A stretch of DNA of 64,000 bases from contig NC_007503.1 in the NCBI RefSeq assembly GCF_000012865.1, forward strand, positions 1,710,001-1,774,000, given 5' to 3'. Every line of letters begins with the position of its first letter. Position 1 is the stretch's first letter. Source of the DNA: Carboxydothermus hydrogenoformans Z-2901 (GTDB taxonomy: Bacteria; Bacillota; Z-2901; Carboxydothermales; Carboxydothermaceae). Shown in pieces: positions 43,456 to 52,255 of the stretch. The notes below the pieces were generated by a model. It saw nothing but the letters and a program-made list of their open reading frames with translations. It made no database searches and had not been told where the DNA came from. The translations under genes were made by a program, and so were the position numbers.

Positions 43456-44584
43456 CAAAAGTTAAAAGGCTTTTTAAAAATCGCCCGATGGCAAAATCGA
43501 GTCGAGCTTTTAAACAATCCTCTAAAGACTTAAGGGGAGCTCTGCCGATTATCTTTGTCCCATCATAAATAACAACCTCACCCATTACCTGACCGTTCTT
43601 TACCGGAGCCGTAATTTTTTCCGGAAGTTTTAATTCATAACGGGGATTTATTTTTTTCCCTTTTTCTTCAACTAACAGTACCGGCGCTCCGGGGCCAACC
43701 AGTATTTGTTCCTTTTCTCCCTTTACCACTTTAACTTTAACAGAAAACTTTTCAGCTAATATCGGGTACGCCTTAAAATTGGCATAACCGTAGTTGTAAA
43801 GCTTTATCGATTCGGTAAAGTGGCCTTTTTTGACCGGGCAACCCAAAACCACGGCAATTAAACGAAGATCGTCACGACTTGCCGTAGAAGCCAAACAATA
43901 ACCCGCCTCTTCCGTCCAGCCGGTTTTTCCGGCGTCTACCCCGCGGTAGTACCAGAGCAGTTTATTGGTATTAAAGCGGCGGGTTTCACCACCCCTTAAC
44001 GTAAACTCTTTAATCTGGCTAAGTTCCAAAAAGAGCGGATGCTTAATCGCTTCTCTTAATAAAATAGCCAGGTCATAGCAGGTGCTGTAATGGTTAGGAT
44101 CATCAAAACCGTAGCTGTTAACAAAATGGGTATTGGTCATGCCGAGCTCTTCCGCTTTTTTGTTCATTTCTTCCACGAAAGCCTGTTCGTTCCCCGCCAC
44201 CGTTTCGGCGACCGCGACACAGGCATCGTTGGCCGAAGCAACTGCCACGGCCATTAAGAGGTCTTTAAAGGAAAACTCTTCCCCGGCATACATGTAAAGC
44301 TGGGACCCACCCATGGACGCAGCTTCTTCGCTAACCTTTACTATATCCTCCAGGTTGACTTTCCCTTTTTCAACCGCTTCAATGGCTAAAAGCAACGTCA
44401 TTAATTTTGTCACACTGGCAATGGGCAGTTTTTTATGAATTTCTTTTTCGTATAAAATTTTACCGGTATAAGGTTCCATTAAAATTGCCGCCCTGGCGTT
44501 AATTTCCAGAGGAGCTGCTAAAGCGTTAGTAGTAAGTCCAAGGCCTAACACCAGTAAAAGGTAAATTATAAGCCTTTTGGGCAT
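43451..44584 (-). CDS. dacF: D-alanyl-D-alanine carboxypeptidase DacF (PBP5 family)
   Basis: Secreted or membrane-anchored peptidase that trims peptidoglycan side chains in the spore cortex. A signal peptide (RLIIYLLLVLGLGLTTNALA) is followed by the active-site SVTKLMT (SxxK), SANDAC (SxN) and KTGWTEEAG (KTG) motifs; a C-terminal amphipathic helix fits membrane anchoring. 377 residues. Its position directly upstream of the spoIIA operon matches Bacillus. Confidence 0.94.
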   Translation of the reverse strand: MPKRLIIYLLLVLGLGLTTNALAAPLEINARAAILMEPYTGKILYEKEIHKKLPIASVTKLMTLLLAIEAVEKGKVNLEDIVKVSEEAASMGGSQLYMYAGEEFSFKDLLMAVAVASANDACVAVAETVAGNEQAFVEEMNKKAEELGMTNTHFVNSYGFDDPNHYSTCYDLAILLREAIKHPLFLELSQIKEFTLRGGETRRFNTNKLLWYYRGVDAGKTGWTEEAGYCLASTASRDDLRLIAVVLGCPVKKGHFTESIKLYNYGYANFKAYPILAEKFSVKVKVVKGEKEQILVGPGAPVLLVEEKGKKINPRYELKLPEKITAPVKNGQVMGEVVIYDGTKIIGRAPLKSLEDCLKARLDFAIGRFLKSLLTFE

Positions 44585-44617
44585 AAAAATTCCCCCCTCT
44601 TGTCCCTATTTCACCAA

Positions 44618-44648
44618 TAGTATATTTGAGGGAGGAAAGGTTTATGCA
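44618..44648 (-). promoter_or_regulatory. Putative sigma-G/F-type promoter of dacF
   Basis: On the minus strand TGCATA (44643-44648), 18 bases and TATACTA (44618-44624), one mismatch from the Bacillus sigma-G consensus TGMATA-N17/18-CATAMTA. Bacillus dacF is a forespore gene, which supports the reading. It lies about 35 bases upstream of the dacF start. Confidence 0.65.
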
Positions 44649-44656
44649 CTTTTCTT

Positions 44657-45823
44657 TTATTTTCTTATTTCGCCCCAAAAACTTTGACCTATTCCCGGTT
44701 CCAAACCAAAAATCTCTTCTAAAGTTGCCGCTACATCGGCAAAGGTTTCCCGGGTACCCAGGTTTACATCTTCTTTAATACTGTGACCATAAACTAAAAG
44801 CGGTACATACTCACGGGAATGGTCGGTACTGGGAGTTGTAGGGTCACAGCCGTGGTCGGCGGTAATTATCAATAAATCATCTTCTCTTAGTTTTTCCATA
44901 ATCTTGGGAAGATAGGAATCAAATTGTTTTAAAGCTTCATAATAACCTTCGGCATTATTTCTATGCCCGTACACCATATCAAAATCTACCAGGTTGGTAA
45001 ATAATAGACCCGTAAAATCTTTATATAGAAGGTTAACGGTTTTTACAAGGCCATCTTCGTTATTTTTGGTAGATTCATGCCAGGTAAGTCCCCGTCCGGC
45101 AAAAATGTCGTAAATCTTGCCTACTCCCAGGACCTCATACCCCTGCTCCACTAATTTATCTAAGACGGTTTTCCCCGTTGGCTCCAAAGAATAATCGTGG
45201 CGGTTGGCGGTTCTTTTAAAGTTTCCGGGAGTGCCTGTAAACGGCCGGGCAATCACTCGCCCCACCGCATGCTCGCCGGTAAGAAGTCCGCGGGCAATCT
45301 TACACATTTTGTATAATTCTTCCAGGGGTATAACTTCTTCATGGGCGGCTATCTGGAAGACACTGTCCGCCGACGTATAAACAATAGGATAGCCGGTCCG
45401 CATATGTTCCTCGCCCAATTCTTCAATAATAGCAGTACCGGAAGCGGGTTTATTACCTAATGTTTTCCGGCCAATGGCCTCTTCAAAGCGCTTGATTAAA
45501 TCTTCCGGAAACCCGTTAGGATATACCGGAAAAGGCTTTTCCAAGATCAGTCCGCAAATCTCCCAATGGCCGGTAGTGGTATCTTTGCCGGGAGACTTTT
45601 CTCCCATTTTACCGTATGCCCCAAGAGCTTTAATATCACCTTTTAGTCCCAAAATAGGATGGATTTTACCAAGTCCAAGTTTTTCTAAGTTTGGAAGCTC
45701 AAACCCCCCCACCTTTTTTGCGGTATTGGCAAGGGTATTGCTGCCTTCATCACCGTAAAGGTGGGCATCGGGTAGTTCTCCAATGCCAACGCTGTCCAAA
45801 ACTATTAACACTACTCTTTTCAC
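44657..45823 (-). CDS. deoB: Phosphopentomutase
   Basis: Interconverts ribose-1-phosphate and ribose-5-phosphate. It is an alkaline-phosphatase-fold enzyme with the metal-site motifs [46 protein letters not shown] and [19 protein letters not shown]. 388 residues. It lies between xerD and dacF, as in Bacillus (drm), but the punA gene found there is absent here. Confidence 0.97.
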   Translation of the reverse strand: MKRVVLIVLDSVGIGELPDAHLYGDEGSNTLANTAKKVGGFELPNLEKLGLGKIHPILGLKGDIKALGAYGKMGEKSPGKDTTTGHWEICGLILEKPFPVYPNGFPEDLIKRFEEAIGRKTLGNKPASGTAIIEELGEEHMRTGYPIVYTSADSVFQIAAHEEVIPLEELYKMCKIARGLLTGEHAVGRVIARPFTGTPGNFKRTANRHDYSLEPTGKTVLDKLVEQGYEVLGVGKIYDIFAGRGLTWHESTKNNEDGLVKTVNLLYKDFTGLLFTNLVDFDMVYGHRNNAEGYYEALKQFDSYLPKIMEKLREDDLLIITADHGCDPTTPSTDHSREYVPLLVYGHSIKEDVNLGTRETFADVAATLEEIFGLEPGIGQSFWGEIRK

Positions 45824-45834
45824 CTTAATACCTC

Positions 45835-46698
45835 CTAAGCTCGTGGATGTGCTTTACGAAATACCTCTCGCAGTTTTCTCGTAGTTAAGTGGGTATAAAT
45901 TTGCGTCGTTTCTATAAAACTGTGACCAAGGAGTTCCTGAACAATTCTTAAATCCGCACCGTTTTCCAGGAGATGAGTGGCAAAAGAATGGCGGATTAAA
46001 TGGGGGGTCAAGTTTTTTACTATTCCAGCTTTTTGCCCGTATCTTTTTAGCATTTTCCAGAATCCCTGACGGGTAAAACCACTGCCCTTCCGGGTAATAA
46101 AAAGCTTTAAAGAGTTGCTTTTCCGCTTAGCTCTCAGGGCTAAATACTGGTTTAAGTAGTGGGCTGCTACTTCTCCAAAGGGAACAATCCGCATCTTTGC
46201 TCCTTTACCCAAGATTTTAACATATCTCTCGTCCAAATATAAGTTAGGTAGTTCAAGATTCACTAACTCCGACACCCTAAGCCCGGTGGCATAAAGCAGT
46301 TCTAACATTGCCCGGTCTCTCACCCCTTCCCAGGTAGAAAGGTCGGGGGCTTTTAGAAGCAAATCAATTTCTTCGTAACTTAAGATTTCCGGTAATTTTA
46401 ACCCAAGTTTAGGCCCGTCCACATCCAAAGCAGGATTTTCCCCGACAATCTTTTCCCGAAGTAAATATTTATAAAAACTTCGGATTGCAGCAAGATTTCT
46501 CGCTACACTTGCCGGTTTTAGCTTCCGGGCTAAATCCTGCAAATAAAGTTTAATATCCTTAGAAGTTGCGTCAATGATACTGATATTTCGTTTTTCCAAA
46601 AAAGAAACAAACTTCTCTAAATCCCGGCGGTAAGACAGGAGAGTGTTTAGAGAAAAGCCCTTTTCTAACAATAAATAATCGATAAAAAGGTCAAGCAT
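45835..46698 (-). CDS. xerD: Tyrosine recombinase XerD
   Basis: Site-specific recombinase that resolves chromosome dimers at dif. The N-terminal SAM-like DNA-binding domain ([19 protein letters not shown]) and the catalytic residues R ([10 protein letters not shown]), H-x-x-R ([15 protein letters not shown]), H/W ([12 protein letters not shown]) and Y (IYTH) are intact. Start at ATG 46698 behind GGTGG. Its place between spoIIM and deoB is conserved. Confidence 0.95.
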   Translation of the reverse strand: MLDLFIDYLLLEKGFSLNTLLSYRRDLEKFVSFLEKRNISIIDATSKDIKLYLQDLARKLKPASVARNLAAIRSFYKYLLREKIVGENPALDVDGPKLGLKLPEILSYEEIDLLLKAPDLSTWEGVRDRAMLELLYATGLRVSELVNLELPNLYLDERYVKILGKGAKMRIVPFGEVAAHYLNQYLALRAKRKSNSLKLFITRKGSGFTRQGFWKMLKRYGQKAGIVKNLTPHLIRHSFATHLLENGADLRIVQELLGHSFIETTQIYTHLTTRKLREVFRKAHPRA

Positions 46699-46707
46699 CA
46701 AACCACC

Positions 46708-47322
46708 TTACTTTAAAAAGTAAAAAATTATTTTGGGAGATAAATAAGCTTCTATCGCCGCCGCTCCGTAAGCCGCAGCCGCAGCAAAAACCATTAAAAC
46801 CACGTAACCGGCAAAAGTAAAGCCCAATTTTTTCTCTCTGCTAAAGTAAACCTTAAAAAGTTTTATGGCAAAAACTACCGTTCCTGAAGCCGCCAGCAAT
46901 AAAGAAGGCAGATAAACAATGTTCTGGGGTAACAGGGCGGCCAGAGCCAAAAATACCCCTTTACCGGAATTCTGGGAAGCTAAAACCGCACCGGTAAAAC
47001 CAAGCATAACTCCCCGGCTAAACACCACCGCAAAAGCCACCGGAAATCCAATTACCGAAAGCCCTAAAAGAAAAAGCAAAAGGTAAATGGAAAAAAGTTG
47101 ACCGCTGGTGTAAGTAAAGACCGTTTCCGGATTATAACTTTGTCGTACGGTGTTCAGTAATTTAGCTGCCTCCTGCACCACTATTTCTTTTTCCTGCCTA
47201 TCTAAAAGAATCGCTTCCCGGGCCCCCCACCCTACACCACAGAGAAAAAAAATAAACATCCCAAGATAAAGTAAAAAATATTTTTTTTGCGGCCAGGTGC
47301 TCAAAAACTCGTTTTCCCGCAT
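46708..47322 (-). CDS. spoIIM: Stage II sporulation protein M
   Basis: Membrane component of the SpoIIDMP engulfment complex. Four to five helices; the first (YFLLYLGMFIFFLCGVGWGA) and the loop QNSGKGVFLALAALLPQNIVYLPSLLLAAS are characteristic. 204 residues. Adjacent to xerD as in Bacillus; its partner SpoIIP is encoded at 12371. Confidence 0.94.
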   Translation of the reverse strand: MRENEFLSTWPQKKYFLLYLGMFIFFLCGVGWGAREAILLDRQEKEIVVQEAAKLLNTVRQSYNPETVFTYTSGQLFSIYLLLFLLGLSVIGFPVAFAVVFSRGVMLGFTGAVLASQNSGKGVFLALAALLPQNIVYLPSLLLAASGTVVFAIKLFKVYFSREKKLGFTFAGYVVLMVFAAAAAYGAAAIEAYLSPKIIFYFLK

Positions 47323-47378
47323 TTTTTCACCCCATACCTTTTGAACAAGAGCTTAATAATAGGTATGAGGTAAAAAGC

Positions 47379-48035
47379 TTATCTATACCTTGCTAAGGCC
47401 AGGCGGTAGTAATAAAAAGCCCCTTCAACGTCTTCAATACTGCGCCCACTGGCTGCCACCAGGGCAACCCGTCCATGGTGATCTAAAGCATTTTTTATCC
47501 GGGCAAGACCTTTTTCCACCACCTCTTTGGTATTGCTTTTTACCGTTCGCGCTACAGTTACCGTAAAAACTTCGGGAGCACCGGCAGTAACCGCAGCATC
47601 AAAAGCAACCCCGCCGGAATCGGTTACCGCCACCACCACTTTTCCGTAAAAATCGGTTAGTTTAACCGTTTCTTTTCCTATATTAGGAACTACTTTTATT
47701 ACCTGGCCACCAGCGGCATTAATCCCATCCACCACCGGCTGGATGCGCCTTTGCCTTTCTATCTCATCCCCCACCCGGGGTTCGGCGATAATGATAATAC
47801 CGGTATCTGCTTTTACCGCCTGGATTCCGGCCTTTTTCCCGATTCCATAAGGATTTAGGGGTACCGGCGCCCGAAAGTTGGCAGGACTTGCTCCAAAGAC
47901 AGCCGCAGCTCCTTCCTCTAAAACCCCCTCCAGAGTTGTGGACATATCGATAACGTCCACCACCGCTACCGCCATTCCCGCTTGACCACACCAGGCAGCC
48001 ATACTGGCGTCGGAAGTAACCAGTAACTTAGCCAT
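47379..48035 (-). CDS. Uncharacterised protein with ComB-like motifs
   Basis: 218 residues. VAVVDVIDMSTTLEGVLEEGA resembles the phosphosulfolactate phosphatase ComB motif (DVLRASTTI...ALENGA), and GRVALVAASGRSIEDVEGAFY resembles its C-terminal EDVLCAG block. The conserved ComB arginine after DVL is Asp here, so activity may be lost or changed. Its start overlaps the DUF3866 stop by 8 bases. The family assignment is by eye and tentative. Confidence 0.55.
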   Translation of the reverse strand: MAKLLVTSDASMAAWCGQAGMAVAVVDVIDMSTTLEGVLEEGAAAVFGASPANFRAPVPLNPYGIGKKAGIQAVKADTGIIIIAEPRVGDEIERQRRIQPVVDGINAAGGQVIKVVPNIGKETVKLTDFYGKVVVAVTDSGGVAFDAAVTAGAPEVFTVTVARTVKSNTKEVVEKGLARIKNALDHHGRVALVAASGRSIEDVEGAFYYYRLALARYR

Positions 48036-49116
48036 TTTTTTCAACCCTCTTTTGCATTTCTACCGCAAGAACCCCTCCAGCAGCGGCCGTTAAAAAGAAC
48101 TCCCGGTCGCTGGTAAAATCCCTACCCATGGTAGATAGATTCTCCACCTCTTCAAGTAGAAGCTTATTTAAAAATTCTTCGGGAAAATAATGAACTTGCA
48201 CCCTTTGGGAGAATGCTTTGGTCTGCTCTAAAAGGCGCTCTTTTTTCTTATAATCTTTTAACTCCGGTAGAGCCAGAAAAAAATCAACAAGGGCAATTTC
48301 GTTTATGACAGTGAGTGAATGGTGGCTTAAGCCAAAATGCCTTTCCCGGGGATCGGCAAAGGAGACCCTGGGTACCATGATAGGGCAACCTCCCAGGATT
48401 TTTACCGCATTTAGATACTCCCCTTGAGCCAGGGCGGTAGAACCCCATTTTGTACCGGTACCCACATTGCCCGGTCCCATGGCAATTACTGCTACATCGG
48501 CTTTTAGCGCTACTTTTGCCAAAATCAAGGCCGAATAAACGTTAACCGCCTCGATATCGCCGCCAAAGGCGTGGCCAAAGGTAATGGTTCCACAAATTAA
48601 ACCCTTTTTCCTTAAATTTTTTACCGTTTTACTAAAAGCAATGGGCAGTGCCCCCTGGTCGCTCATAAGATAAGCAACTCTTAAATTCTTATTTTGGGAG
48701 TTAATCCCGGCAATTACCGGTAATAACTGGCTATGCAAACTGCAAACCACCACCGGCATTCCCTTTAAACTTTGGAAATTTTGGACAGCAGCGTGATAGG
48801 GACTGCCTTCCTCTTCCGCCGCCAGGCACTTTAACTGCAGCGGAGTATACCGAAGTTTAATAATATGCCCCGGTCCTTTCAGGCTTTGCCTGGGCCGGCT
48901 AAAATTGGCCACTACAAAATGAAAGCCGCCGGTTCCAAGTTTTAAGGTAACTGCCGTGGTGTTTAACAAAAGGCGGTCTCCTACCCGAACTTTTCCGGTA
49001 AGGTTAAGATAACATACGGCTTTTTCTAAACTTCCTTCCACATCCACCAATAATTCCTGAGTTTCTTCATCTTCAGCCAAAATCTCTATGGCCTTGCCTT
49101 CTTTAAGTTCAATCAT
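48028..49116 (-). CDS. DUF3866 family protein
   Basis: A 362-residue protein that matches the DUF3866 family by pattern: an N-terminal beta-rich half (VDVEGSLEKAVCYLNLTGKV, GDRLLLNTTAVTLKLGTGG) and a later MGPGNVGTGTKWGSTALAQGE loop. Function is unknown. The ATG at 49116, behind GGAGG at 6 bases, is preferred over a frame open to 49140. It heads a run with the ComB-like gene, spoIIM, xerD and deoB. Confidence 0.75.
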   Translation of the reverse strand: MIELKEGKAIEILAEDEETQELLVDVEGSLEKAVCYLNLTGKVRVGDRLLLNTTAVTLKLGTGGFHFVVANFSRPRQSLKGPGHIIKLRYTPLQLKCLAAEEEGSPYHAAVQNFQSLKGMPVVVCSLHSQLLPVIAGINSQNKNLRVAYLMSDQGALPIAFSKTVKNLRKKGLICGTITFGHAFGGDIEAVNVYSALILAKVALKADVAVIAMGPGNVGTGTKWGSTALAQGEYLNAVKILGGCPIMVPRVSFADPRERHFGLSHHSLTVINEIALVDFFLALPELKDYKKKERLLEQTKAFSQRVQVHYFPEEFLNKLLLEEVENLSTMGRDFTSDREFFLTAAAGGVLAVEMQKRVEKNG

Positions 49117-49149
49117 CTTAAGCCTCCGTCCGTTCATCAATTCACCAAT

Positions 49150-49178
49150 ATTATAAACTTATTTAGGATAAAGAACAA
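49150..49178 (-). promoter_or_regulatory. Sigma-A promoter upstream of the DUF3866-spoIIM operon
   Basis: On the minus strand TTGTTC (49173-49178), 17 bases and a perfect TATAAT (49150-49155), about 35 bases before the DUF3866 start. It may carry spoIIM, xerD and deoB as well, but later promoters within the run are not excluded. Confidence 0.7.
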
Positions 49179-49184
49179 ATTGAC

Positions 49185-49206
49185 AAAAAAAGAGGAGATT
49201 AACTCC
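49185..49206 (-). terminator. Weak terminator after the small ferredoxin gene
   Basis: On the minus strand GGAG-TTAAT-CTCC followed by TCTTTTTTT, starting 4 bases after the ferredoxin stop. The stem is short, so confidence is moderate. Confidence 0.55.
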
Positions 49207-49210
49207 CCCC

Positions 49211-49408
49211 TTACTCTTCATAAATTAACCCGCCATCACTGCAATAGGCCAAACACCGCCGGCAGTTCCAGCAGCGGTCGTATTTTATAAAAATTTTTAT
49301 TTCTTTTTGATCAAAATTTAAGGCCCCGGGAACACAGGATGATACCGCCCGGCAATTGGTTAAATGAGCACATTTCCGGCAGAGTTCATTTTTCACTTTA
49401 ACTGGCAT
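49211..49408 (-). CDS. Small eight-cysteine ferredoxin-like protein
   Basis: 65 residues with two four-cysteine groups. The second (DRCWNCRRCLAYC) is a [4Fe-4S] pattern C-x2-C-x2-C-x3-C, but without the usual proline. The first (CRKCAHLTNCRAVSSC) is C-x2-C-x5-C-x5-C, which is not the standard ferredoxin spacing. It might bind one normal and one odd cluster, or zinc at the first site. It lies 4 bases after the HD-GYP gene and at the end of the kor operon. Confidence 0.7.
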   Translation of the reverse strand: MPVKVKNELCRKCAHLTNCRAVSSCVPGALNFDQKEIKIFIKYDRCWNCRRCLAYCSDGGLIYEE

Positions 49409-49412
49409 TTTC

Positions 49413-50936
49413 CTAACCCCCGACTTCTTTTACAACTTCTAAAAAAGCCTCCACAACTTGCGGGTCAAACTGTTTGCCCTTTTGTTTTATAATTTCGGCG
49501 ATAGCTTCCTCTTTTGTTAGTGCCTTGCGGTAAGAACGGTCGGACGTCATCGCCTCAAAAGCATCGGCCACCGCCAGCACTCTTGCTTCCAAAGGTATTT
49601 CTTCCCCTTTAAGCCTTGCCGGATAGCCAGTTCCATCATACCATTCGTGGTGGTGGTAAATGATTTCAATAATATCCTGCATTTGCTCAATGGGTTTAAT
49701 TATTTCCACACCAATTCCCGGATGGTTTTGGATTTCTCGATATTCTTCGGGCAATAGTTTACCGGGCTTATTTAATATTTTTTCAGAAATCCCGATTTTG
49801 CCAATATCATGCAAAAGTGCAGCTTTCCTGAGTTTTTCCAGGCGCTCCAGCGAAAAGCCCAACTTTTTCCCAATTTTTTCGGCAATAGCAGTAACCCGCA
49901 GGGAATGGCCGGCAGTATAAGAGTCCTTGGCTTCAATGGCCATTACTAAAGCCTGAGTAATACTAAAGCAAAGCTCTTTGGATTGTTCATAAAGACGAAC
50001 AATTGACATTTGTGACGCCAAATAACCGCAAAATATCGTTAAGTAATCGAGGTTTTTAAACTCCCCGTTACCGTATAAATTTAAAAACCCAATCCTTTGC
50101 TCTTTTCCGGCTAAACAAACAGTATAAACTTTCTGGTAGTTTTTCTCAAAAGTTAATTTAGTAAAACTTTCACCGGTAATAATCGCCTCACAATTTTCAG
50201 CAGAAATAAGCGAAGAAAGAATTTCCGCAGGGAGGACCCACGGAAGATCTTTTTTTTCGATACCAAATACCGCTATGGGGTGAAGGTTTTTCCGCCTTTC
50301 ATCCAAAACCCAGACTATCCCCGCCAAAGCACCACTAATGTTTACCGCCATTTTTAATCCAAAATCAGCAAGCTCTTTTAAATCCTGTATTTGGGCAATC
50401 TTCTGGGTTTTAGCTGTCAAATCCCGAAGTTTAGAAATTTCCTCAAGATATAACTTTTTTAACCGGTAATTTTCCCAGTATACCACCGCCACCCCAATAA
50501 CCATGACAAAAAGAAAACCAGCTTTAAACAAGAAATCAAACCACTTAACTTCAGGGTCTAAGTAGCAAACGATAAAATACATAGCAGTACTAACGGTGGC
50601 AGTTAATAAGCCAAACTGCGGACCATAATAAAAGGTGTGAATAGCCACCAGCAGCACATAACCAAAATAAAATAAACTATGACCGAGACCGGTGTAATAA
50701 ATTAGTGCTGTTAACAGCAAACAATCCAGCCAAAAAGAAACTTTATAACCAAAATCTCTTTTTTCTGGTTTTTTTAACAAATATGCATACAAAACAATAG
50801 AATAAATAACAGCAATTAGAAAAATAAGAAAAGCTTTTTTATTAATTGGCTCCGAGTTAAAAAGAAAAAAAAGCAAAGCTCCTACCAGGGCAAGAAAGCG
50901 CAAACGGTGAAAATCACCGATTATTTGGTCCACCAT
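49413..50936 (-). CDS. Membrane HD-GYP phosphodiesterase with GAF-like domain
   Basis: 508 residues: about six helices at the N terminus (to about residue 165), a coiled segment (YLEEISKLRDLTAKTQKIA), a GAF-like sensor domain (about 190-320), and a C-terminal HD-GYP domain with LLHDIGKIG, HHHEWYDGTGYP and DAFEAMTSDRSYR. HD-GYP proteins hydrolyse cyclic-di-GMP or cyclic GMP-AMP. What the sensor detects is unknown; its place in the kor operon hints at a metabolic input. Confidence 0.88.
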   Translation of the reverse strand: MVDQIIGDFHRLRFLALVGALLFFLFNSEPINKKAFLIFLIAVIYSIVLYAYLLKKPEKRDFGYKVSFWLDCLLLTALIYYTGLGHSLFYFGYVLLVAIHTFYYGPQFGLLTATVSTAMYFIVCYLDPEVKWFDFLFKAGFLFVMVIGVAVVYWENYRLKKLYLEEISKLRDLTAKTQKIAQIQDLKELADFGLKMAVNISGALAGIVWVLDERRKNLHPIAVFGIEKKDLPWVLPAEILSSLISAENCEAIITGESFTKLTFEKNYQKVYTVCLAGKEQRIGFLNLYGNGEFKNLDYLTIFCGYLASQMSIVRLYEQSKELCFSITQALVMAIEAKDSYTAGHSLRVTAIAEKIGKKLGFSLERLEKLRKAALLHDIGKIGISEKILNKPGKLLPEEYREIQNHPGIGVEIIKPIEQMQDIIEIIYHHHEWYDGTGYPARLKGEEIPLEARVLAVADAFEAMTSDRSYRKALTKEEAIAEIIKQKGKQFDPQVVEAFLEVVKEVGG

Positions 50937-50957
50937 AAAATACACTCCAGCTACCTT

Positions 50958-51518
50958 TTAATTAACTGTTTCGACATGATTTGCCCGTTTTCCTGCATCC
51001 TCGTATCCCCGCCAAAAAGCTTTTTCGTTTAAGGGATAAACACCTTTTGGTCCAAATATTTCTTTTAAAACCCCTGATATAGTTTCAGTCTTTACTATCG
51101 AAGTTAATGCTATTAATGCTCCCAGAAGATAAATATTTACCGCTTTCATGCTCCCCAGTTCCAAACATGCCTGGTTTGCCGGCAAAAAAACCTGCTTTAC
51201 CGGACCGGAAAGTTCAACATCCACTAAATCGGAGTTAACTATCACAATACCTCCGGGTACTGTTCTGGGTAAAAACTTTAAATACGAAGGCTTATTAAAC
51301 GCCACCAGCACTTCCGGTTCAAAAACCAGGGGACTTACCACTTCCCCTTCCTCTTCTATTACCACCGCACAGTTAGCAGTTCCTCCCCGCATTTCCGGAC
51401 CATAAGCGGGAAGCCAGGATACTCCTTTATTTTCTAAAAAGGCAGCTTTAGCCAGGATTTCCCCCATTAACAGCACTCCCTGACCGCCAAAACCAGCCAT
51501 TAAAAAATTTTTCCCCAT
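50958..51518 (-). CDS. korC: 2-oxoacid:ferredoxin oxidoreductase, gamma subunit
   Basis: The gamma subunit of a 2-oxoglutarate-type ferredoxin oxidoreductase: FGGQGVLLMGEILAKAA, the SWLPAYGPEMRGGTANCAV block and VNIYLLGAL. About 186 residues. It overlaps the beta-subunit stop; the ATG at 51518 is favoured over a GTG one codon earlier. The enzyme makes or uses succinyl-CoA (or another 2-oxoacid) with reduced ferredoxin; the exact substrate is inferred. Confidence 0.88.
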   Translation of the reverse strand: MGKNFLMAGFGGQGVLLMGEILAKAAFLENKGVSWLPAYGPEMRGGTANCAVVIEEEGEVVSPLVFEPEVLVAFNKPSYLKFLPRTVPGGIVIVNSDLVDVELSGPVKQVFLPANQACLELGSMKAVNIYLLGALIALTSIVKTETISGVLKEIFGPKGVYPLNEKAFWRGYEDAGKRANHVETVN

Positions 51519-52255
51519 CACTCCACCCCCTCTTGCGGGGTTTTATATTCCCCGAGCGGGTAGTACGCTATCATTTTTTCATCTACCCATTTTAAGGCCT
51601 CAACCGGAGAAACCCCCCAGTTAGTTGGGCAGGCTGACAATACTTCTATAATGGAAAAGCCTAAGTTAGCTCTCTGTACCTTAAAAGCTTTTCTTAAGGC
51701 TTTTTTGGCTTCTAAGATGCGCTTAGGGGTATTTAAAGCCACCCGGGCCGCATACGCTACACCATCTAAAACGCTTAACATCTCCACCATTTTTACCGGA
51801 TAGCCCTGATGGGCAGGGTTTCGACCTTCGGGGGTGGTGGTAGTTTTTTGCCCGGTAAGGGTTGTAGGAGCCATTTGCCCTCCGGTCATCCCGTAAACGG
51901 CATTATTGATAAAAATTGCCGTAATTTTCTCCCCCCGGGCTGCGGCATGAACTATTTCCCCGGTACCAATCGCAGCCAGGTCCCCATCCCCCTGATAAGT
52001 AAACACCAGCCGGTCAGGCTTTACCCTTTTAACTCCAGTAGCCACCGCCGGAGCTCGCCCGTGGGCCGCTGCCACCCAGTCAATATCTATATAATCATAA
52101 ATAAAAACACTGCAACCTACCGAACTTACCCCGATGGTTTCTTCGGGATTAAATTCCTCTAACACTTCCGCCAAAAGCCGGTGCATAATACCGTGATGGC
52201 ATCCGGGACAGTAATGAAAATTTTTTTCGGTCAAAAGGGCCGGACGCTTAAACAT
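51518..52255 (-). CDS. korB: 2-oxoacid:ferredoxin oxidoreductase, beta subunit
   Basis: The thiamine-pyrophosphate-binding subunit, with HYCPGCHHG at the N terminus and the TPP/metal motif GDGDLAAIGTGEIVHAAARGE...NNAVYGMTGGQ. 245 residues. The ATG follows GGGAGGTGG right after korA. Subunit layout (delta-alpha-beta-gamma as separate genes) is that of 2-oxoglutarate or isovalerate oxidoreductases rather than the fused pyruvate enzyme. Confidence 0.88.
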   Translation of the reverse strand: MFKRPALLTEKNFHYCPGCHHGIMHRLLAEVLEEFNPEETIGVSSVGCSVFIYDYIDIDWVAAAHGRAPAVATGVKRVKPDRLVFTYQGDGDLAAIGTGEIVHAAARGEKITAIFINNAVYGMTGGQMAPTTLTGQKTTTTPEGRNPAHQGYPVKMVEMLSVLDGVAYAARVALNTPKRILEAKKALRKAFKVQRANLGFSIIEVLSACPTNWGVSPVEALKWVDEKMIAYYPLGEYKTPQEGVE

